64,000 nt of DNA. Source: an uncultured bacterium. Its GTDB lineage: Bacteria > Verrucomicrobiota > Verrucomicrobiia > CAIQCK01. The notes below the pieces were generated by a model that was not told the origin of the DNA, ran no database searches, and was given only the letters and a program-made list of their open reading frames with translations. Both the position numbers and the translations under genes were made by a program. The DNA lies in assembly GCA_903870275.1 (NCBI GenBank), contig CAIQCK010000013.1, positions 1 through 64,000 of the forward strand, in the 5' to 3' direction. Below, piece by piece: positions 60,030-64,000 of the stretch (its first letter is position 1; each line of letters begins with the position of its first letter).

Positions 60030-60694
60030 TCGTCGCCCAAAGAAAAACCATCCCCGACCTGCTGGCCATCGTTGAAAAACACCGGAAGCTGCTCGTCCTC
60101 GGTTGCGGCACTTGCGTCACCGTCTGCCTGGCGGGCGGACAGCGCGAAGTCAGCATCATCTCGTCCGCACTGCGCATGGCGGCCAAGCTGAAAGGACTGC
60201 CCCTGGAAGTCGAAGAAGGGACCATCGAACGCCAGTGCGACAACGTCTTTCTCGAACAGGCGGCTGACACCATCAAGAACCACGATGCTGTTCTTTCCTT
60301 GGGCTGTGGCGCCGGTGTTCAAGCGCTGGCGGAGCGTTACTCCGGCAAACCGGTTTACGCCGGTCTGGACACGGCCTTCATCGGCATCCTGGAGGAACGG
60401 GGAGTCTGGGCGGAGAAATGCGCGGCCTGCGGCGCGTGCATGCTTCACCTCTACGGCGGGATTTGTCCCGTCACCCGCTGCGCCAAACACATGCTGAACG
60501 GCCCGTGCAGTGGTTCCCGTGAAGACCACTGCGAAGTAGACTCCGCGCGCCCTTGTGCCTGGCAACTTATCTACGAGCGCCTCAAGTCCATCGGACAACT
60601 GGACGAACTCAAGAAGACGAAACCACCCAAGAACTGGCGTCCGAGTCTGGCGGGCGGCTGCCGCACCATCGTCCGGGAAGATCATAGAGTTTGA
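60026..60694 (+). CDS. metV: MetV, zinc/Fe-S partner of MTHFR
   Basis: 222 residues, a MetV-type (methylene-THF reductase C-terminal) protein. The N-terminal half has Cys27, 30, 34 (GCGTCVTVC) and Cys71 (RQCDN). The C-terminal half has Cys132, 135, 138, 147, 152, 161 and 169, in KCAACGACMLHLYGGICPVT and RCAKHMLNGPC. The latter block is the family signature. MetV is required for MetF activity in acetogens and carries both Zn and [4Fe-4S] clusters that feed electrons to FAD. Last gene of the operon: 3-base overlap with mvhD, then ~57 bases to the convergent M23 gene. metF and metV, usually neighbours, are here at opposite ends of the cluster. Confidence 0.93.
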   Translation: MIVAQRKTIPDLLAIVEKHRKLLVLGCGTCVTVCLAGGQREVSIISSALRMAAKLKGLPLEVEEGTIERQCDNVFLEQAADTIKNHDAVLSLGCGAGVQALAERYSGKPVYAGLDTAFIGILEERGVWAEKCAACGACMLHLYGGICPVTRCAKHMLNGPCSGSREDHCEVDSARPCAWQLIYERLKSIGQLDELKKTKPPKNWRPSLAGGCRTIVREDHRV

Positions 60695-60711
60695 TCGGCT
60701 GGCGCGAGTGC

Positions 60712-60750
60712 TGTGCGCTTCTGTTACGGTGCGCGCCTAACTCATGCGAA
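60712..60750 (+). repeat. Direct repeat, left copy (with degenerate tRNA-like end)
   Basis: TGTGCGCTTCTGTTACGGT (19 bases) is identical to the sequence at 63,625-63,643. The bases that follow (GCGCGCCTAACTCATGCGAA) resemble a damaged form of the tRNA-like 5' end found after the right copy (GCACCTGTAGCTCAGCGAA). It lies just behind metV. Confidence 0.7.
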
Positions 60751-60751
60751 G

Positions 60752-61489
60752 TCACCTCGCAGTGAACCCGGGGATGCGGCGCAGGGGATCCGGGAACTCG
60801 CGGCGCAGGATGGACCTCTCGCTGCGGTGCCCGTAGCCATCCAACTCGCTGAAGCGCTCAATTAAAATCTCCTGAAAGTGCGGTTCCCGGACGGCCTGAA
60901 TGTGGAGATGTGGATGCCAGTTCCCGTTGTGCGGCGGACCTCCGACTTCGGCGAAAACGGTGCCGGGCGCCAGCCGGTCCCCCGGTTGAACACGCACCGC
61001 CTGAAGGTGGGCGAAGATCTGCACTATTCTCAACCGGCGCGCACTGGATGGTTTGAGGAAGACACGCGGGCCCCAGCCGCCGTCGAGGTCGGTGTCCTCA
61101 TCAACCAGCATCACGAGAGAATCCTCAACCACGGCCACGTGGGTGCCCTGCGGCACGTTAAAATCAACGCCCAAGTGCAAGAACGTGCCTTTGGCCGAGA
61201 GATATGACCCCCGCCAAAGATGCTGCCGGTCCTCGAGGTAGCCGCCATACGACCAATCCACGCCATGAGTGACATGGCATTCATGTACCATCTGCTGGCA
61301 GATGCGCGGGTCGAGCAAGGGGTTGACCGCCGGGTTCCCAAAGAGTTCCGGGTGGCGTCGCGCGAAGGCGAATTGCTCGGCATCCAGATTGACCCGCGCC
61401 AGCGTTGTGCCCGCGAGCCCTGGAAAAAGCAGGGAACCGCGCTCGTTCTTATAACGAAGCGTTGGGGTCGTGTGCGCGGATGTACTCAA
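60752..61489 (-). CDS. M23 (LytM/lysostaphin-like) peptidase-domain protein
   Basis: About 245 residues. The lysostaphin-type zinc site reads HLGVDFNVPQGT (His and Asp ligands) and NWHPHLHIQ (H-x-H with catalytic His), with GWGPRVFLKPSS between. DRLAPGTVFAEVGGPPHNG is the usual beta-turn. No signal peptide is visible, which is odd for a cell-wall peptidase; a cytoplasmic or metal-binding role is possible. Start: a TTG four bases after AAGGAG is preferred (MSTSAHTTPT), which overlaps the upstream ATPase-GNAT gene by 41 bases. A further in-frame ATG 48 bases upstream is possible. Confidence 0.75.
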   Translation of the reverse strand: MSTSAHTTPTLRYKNERGSLLFPGLAGTTLARVNLDAEQFAFARRHPELFGNPAVNPLLDPRICQQMVHECHVTHGVDWSYGGYLEDRQHLWRGSYLSAKGTFLHLGVDFNVPQGTHVAVVEDSLVMLVDEDTDLDGGWGPRVFLKPSSARRLRIVQIFAHLQAVRVQPGDRLAPGTVFAEVGGPPHNGNWHPHLHIQAVREPHFQEILIERFSELDGYGHRSERSILRREFPDPLRRIPGFTAR

Positions 61490-62948
61490 GCAACTCCTTG
61501 GCCACGTCGGAGTAGGCCGCAATCTTCTCATAGGCAAGATCGACGTTGTTCAAATACTGGAGGATCAGCGTGTCCCCGATCCGCGCGCAGGGCAGAATGC
61601 CGCTGAAGAAGAAACCCAGCTTTTCGAACTCCGCGGTCATGGTCTGGGTGGCGGGGTCTTCAAGGTTTAAGAACAGGTTGATGCAGGCGATTTGCTGCAG
61701 GCAGAAGCAACGCAATTGCTTGCGGACTTCGCGGACGGTGTTCTGGCCATACTGTTTGACGTAGATCTCGGCGCAGCTTTCGGAGGGGTTGACGTCGGTC
61801 AGGATTTCCGGGCCTGACTGGGGAAGCGGCGCGGGCGTGCCGGGCGGCGTGCCCCAATCCGGGGTCGCTCCCAGGTTTTTGTAGAGCTTGGCAATCATCT
61901 CGCGATGGTGTGCCGGGGCATAAAGGGTGATCGGTTTGGGTTTGTCTATATACTTGAAAGCCAGGATGACGGTGATGCGCTGCGTTGCATCGCCGGGGAT
62001 GCCTTTGAACTTCCAGGTTCGCGGGCTCGTCGCGAGCAGAATGCCGCAATCATTGATGCCGTAGCGCGCCATGGTCTTCTGCGTGAAGACGTGGTTTGCG
62101 ACCGCATAGGCGTAAATGCCCGGGCACTCGCGCTTCTTGGGCGTCTGCATGAGAAACTCGTTGAGCCGGTTGAAGGCGCCCTGGCCGCGATATTCGACGT
62201 TGACGAACACGAAGGTCAGCTCCGGGATGCGGTCTTCCGGGTGCTGATACAACAGGGCTGCGTGCCCCATGAAAACGTTGTCCTTGGTGACGGCCACCGC
62301 CGAGATCATCGTGCCGCTCCGGTTAAGCTCGACCAGGCGATCCGGGTAGTAGATGTGGTCATCGAAGAAACTGTATCCGTGTGATTTGAAGGCACACTTG
62401 GAGACCTCAATGGCTTCGTTCTCAGCCATCAGACGGACGTCATAGGCGATTTTTTCCTGAATCACTTGCGGTTCGATGGCGGCGGGGGAGGTCGGACCGT
62501 TGATCTGTCCGGCATCGGGCGCGTTCTTGAATAATTTCAACAACCGCGTCTCCTTGCCTTCGGGGCCGAGATTGACGAACTGGACGTCGTCCATCATCTC
62601 CTTCATCAAGTGGAATCCCATGCCGGCTGCTGAACTGTCGAGGTCCAACAGTTCGGGCTTGTAGAGTGGTATGAGTTTCGGGTCGAAGGGAATTCCCTTC
62701 TCCCGGAGGACTATTTGCATGCCTTCCGCGAGGCGTTTGCAGACGATGTCAAAGGTCGGATTCTCTTCGACGTCGTAGGCGTGCTTCATCACATTGGTCG
62801 CCGCTTCTTCGACGGCAACCTCAATCTCGCTCAAAGCCGCGTCATCGAATCCGCAGCTTCGCGCCGCCTCCCGCACCACGGCCTGCGCCGTCGGCAGGCA
62901 GGAAAGCTGGTTGGGCAGGGTCAATTGAATGGTCTCATTCGCATTCAC
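61449..62948 (-). CDS. Anti-sigma-type ATPase domain fused to GNAT acetyltransferase domain
   Basis: 499 residues, GTG start behind GGAGGACCC. The first ~140 residues are a serine-kinase-like HATPase (RsbW/SpoIIAB type): VVREAARSCGFDDAALSEIEVAVEEAATNVMKHAY is the N-box with Glu/Asn, and GMGFHLMKEMMDDVQF the G-box. From ~175 on a GNAT-like fold follows: RLMAENEAIEVSKCAFKSHGYSFF, then FVNVEYRGQGAFNRLNEFLM, the acyl-CoA P-loop-like motif. A helical tail ends it. The ATPase would phosphorylate the STAS protein encoded next to it and bind a sigma or other target; the GNAT part may be the output. Stop overlaps the M23 gene. Confidence 0.8.
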   Translation of the reverse strand: MNANETIQLTLPNQLSCLPTAQAVVREAARSCGFDDAALSEIEVAVEEAATNVMKHAYDVEENPTFDIVCKRLAEGMQIVLREKGIPFDPKLIPLYKPELLDLDSSAAGMGFHLMKEMMDDVQFVNLGPEGKETRLLKLFKNAPDAGQINGPTSPAAIEPQVIQEKIAYDVRLMAENEAIEVSKCAFKSHGYSFFDDHIYYPDRLVELNRSGTMISAVAVTKDNVFMGHAALLYQHPEDRIPELTFVFVNVEYRGQGAFNRLNEFLMQTPKKRECPGIYAYAVANHVFTQKTMARYGINDCGILLATSPRTWKFKGIPGDATQRITVILAFKYIDKPKPITLYAPAHHREMIAKLYKNLGATPDWGTPPGTPAPLPQSGPEILTDVNPSESCAEIYVKQYGQNTVREVRKQLRCFCLQQIACINLFLNLEDPATQTMTAEFEKLGFFFSGILPCARIGDTLILQYLNNVDLAYEKIAAYSDVAKELLEYIRAHDPNASL

Positions 62949-62972
62949 GAGGGGTCCTCCAAAATGGATCAG

Positions 62973-63299
62973 CTACTTGACGGCGGCTTCGACCGAATCG
63001 AAGACGGGGAAAATGGATGCGAAGCCGGCAGCAGTGAACACCTGCTTCACGATGCCAACCAGACAACAGACGCGCAGCGAACCACCCGCCTCCTTGAGAC
63101 GCTGGCCCACCACAAGCAAGGACCGAAGCCCGGCACTCGAAATATAACGGAGGGATTCCAGATCAATCACAATCAATTTCTCGCCTTCCTGGATGAGACG
63201 GTGGCACTCCTTCTCAAGATCAGGGCCGGATTGGGCATCCATCCGGTCTTCGATTTTGATGACACATGCGACACCCGATTTGGAACAGGTCAGTTTCAT
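62973..63299 (-). CDS. STAS-domain anti-sigma factor antagonist
   Basis: 108 residues, the size and fold of SpoIIAA/RsbV-type antagonists. VIKIEDRMDAQSGPDLEKECHRLI begins the fold, and LIVIDLESLRYISSAGLRSLLVVGQ carries the phospho-serine site in ISSAG. Dephosphorylated STAS protein would bind and sequester the ATPase encoded 24 bases downstream (partner switching). GAGGAG is ten bases before the ATG. No PP2C phosphatase or sigma factor is in view, so the target is unknown. Confidence 0.9.
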   Translation of the reverse strand: MKLTCSKSGVACVIKIEDRMDAQSGPDLEKECHRLIQEGEKLIVIDLESLRYISSAGLRSLLVVGQRLKEAGGSLRVCCLVGIVKQVFTAAGFASIFPVFDSVEAAVK

Positions 63300-63624
63300 G
63301 GCGCTTCATCTCCTCTTGTTTCTCAGTCGTGGATAGTCATGCGGGCTGGTCAATGGCTGGTGTCAGGTTTCGACGCTTCAACGCTCAAGCGGGAAAAGTG
63401 TTTGTGGCTTGTTGTCCTTGTAATCCGACTCCTCTTTCCAGGCCGCTTGACGAGTTAGTCTGCGACCGGGGTGATGCTGCCTGATGGATTGGGATTTGTC
63501 CATCCTCGGCGTGGCTGAGTTCTTGCTGACACGGTCGTTCTGGACCCTGTTCAAGGCCGTCTGACAACCGACTTGTTCACTTAGGCAAACTCGCGCATAA
63601 AGGCGAAGCCATACATGAAATGTT

Positions 63625-63663
63625 GTGCGCTTCTGTTACGGTAGCACCTGTAGCTCAGCGAAC
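63625..63663 (+). repeat. Direct repeat, right copy
   Basis: TGTGCGCTTCTGTTACGGT, identical to 60,712-60,730 and followed by the better preserved tRNA-like sequence. The two copies bracket the M23, ATPase-GNAT and STAS genes (about 2.9 kb). Confidence 0.7.
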
Positions 63664-63690
63664 CAGAGCAGGAGTTTCCCAATCAAGACA
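63645..63690 (+). pseudogene. tRNA-like 5' half (relic)
   Basis: GCACCTGTAGCTCAGCGAAC and the following CAGAGCAGGAGTTTCCCAA read like the acceptor strand (GCACCTG), the T-A spacer and the D-arm (GCTC...GAGC) of a tRNA, then the start of an anticodon arm. After that no matching anticodon stem, T-arm (GGTTCGA) or 3' acceptor strand is found, so it is not functional. Identity unclear; the closest pattern is an Arg-type tRNA. Confidence 0.4.
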
Positions 63691-63757
63691 GGCCTGTTTG
63701 CCTGAGTTCTCAGTAGTCATCACCAATCAGCGACCGCTGAACAGGTTCGCTTTTTCG

Positions 63758-64000
63758 TCATCCCGAGTCATCAGCAGTCAGCGCAAATTTTGGTAAAAGG
63801 TTGCAAGTTTTTGCGTCGAGCACCGCCTGCCTTTCATCCGGATCCTTCTCTTGGCCCAGATTAACACATCCGTTGACTCGAAAATGCAAGGTCACATCAG
63901 CGCCAACGTTGAGACCTTGCGAAAACACAGTCGCTATGAAAAAACAAGTCGTGCCATCGGTTGTAAACCGGGTAAACCCGGAGTCGCCCAACATGAGCGT
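63758..64000 (-). CDS. Unidentified protein, 5' end beyond or at window edge
   Basis: An open frame of at least 78 codons (MLGDSGFTRFTTDGTTCFFI...), continuous with two further codons to the window edge, so it may be the 3' end of a longer gene. Polar with three cysteines (TCFFI, GCVNL, TCNLL); no family recognised. The C terminus ALTADDSG gives no clue. It could be part of a mobile element adjoining the tRNA relic, but this is speculation. Confidence 0.25.
   Translation of the reverse strand, partial: TLMLGDSGFTRFTTDGTTCFFIATVFSQGLNVGADVTLHFRVNGCVNLGQEKDPDERQAVLDAKTCNLLPKFALTADDSG

Larger units (their letters stand above)
63300..63757. other. Gene-free stretch upstream of the STAS gene
   Basis: About 460 bases without a convincing gene. 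It holds the right copy of the 19-base direct repeat, a tRNA-like half and, presumably, the STAS promoter, which I cannot place with confidence. Nothing else stands out. Confidence 0.5.

Overview
The window is GC-rich and densely coded, with a mixture of house-keeping genes, secreted carbohydrate-active enzymes, secreted PQQ-propeller, ceramidase-like and Tat-exported proteins, and a large Fe-S/flavin operon. This gene mix and the promoter style best fit a Verrucomicrobiota-type bacterium (Pedosphaera/Limisphaera-like). That placement is inference from gene content; no rRNA or complete tRNA is present to confirm it.

Layout. 1-2.9 kb: the 3' end of pdxB, gnd, and a short Wzz-like membrane protein. 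3.0-5.1 kb: a LamG-GH50-like secreted enzyme converging on aroA. 6.5-7.7 kb: a cysteine-rich exported protein with an internal duplication, flanked by two copies of the aroA promoter region. 8.1-10.8 kb: a large secreted putative glycosidase. 11-16.5 kb: two coiled-coil membrane proteins, ogt, a cupin, a Tat ceramidase-like protein with a coupled SGNH esterase, and an FGE-like protein.

16.5-26.6 kb is a catabolic regulon candidate. It holds two leftward transcription units (DegT aminotransferase-GH3-APC permease-polysaccharide deacetylase, and creatininase family-Na+/solute symporter). Each is preceded by a near-identical ~100-bp leader, and a PocR-AraC regulator is divergent from the second leader. 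26.7-29.6 kb is gene-poor and contains small hypothetical genes, a DUF2950 protein and two copies of a decayed IS200/RAYT-like transposase relic. 29.6-38 kb is a glycan-degradation operon (GH clan-A enzyme, GH42, GH38-like, PQQ-like propeller). 38-46 kb holds a small lipoprotein, a Nudix hydrolase, rsmA, an LTxxQ protein, a second ceramidase-like protein, a second PQQ-like propeller, a Tat aldo/keto-reductase-like protein and dinB.

46.3-60.7 kb is the main discovery: ten tightly coupled genes, mvhD-like, metF, two FMN/Fe-S glutamate-synthase-like proteins, a glutaminase-GXGXG protein, hdrC, hdrB, a 1498-residue double HdrA carrying an inserted GltD-type module, mvhD and metV. It looks like the MetFV-HdrABC-MvhD methylene-tetrahydrofolate reductase complex of acetogens merged with a complete set of dispersed glutamate-synthase domains. 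The likely result is an NAD(P)H-, ferredoxin- and folate-linked electron-confurcating or bifurcating machine. A leader RNA with a predicted three-way junction precedes it.

60.7-64 kb: an M23 peptidase-fold protein, an anti-sigma-type ATPase fused to a GNAT domain, and an STAS antagonist. These are bracketed by direct repeats that include a broken tRNA-like 5' half.
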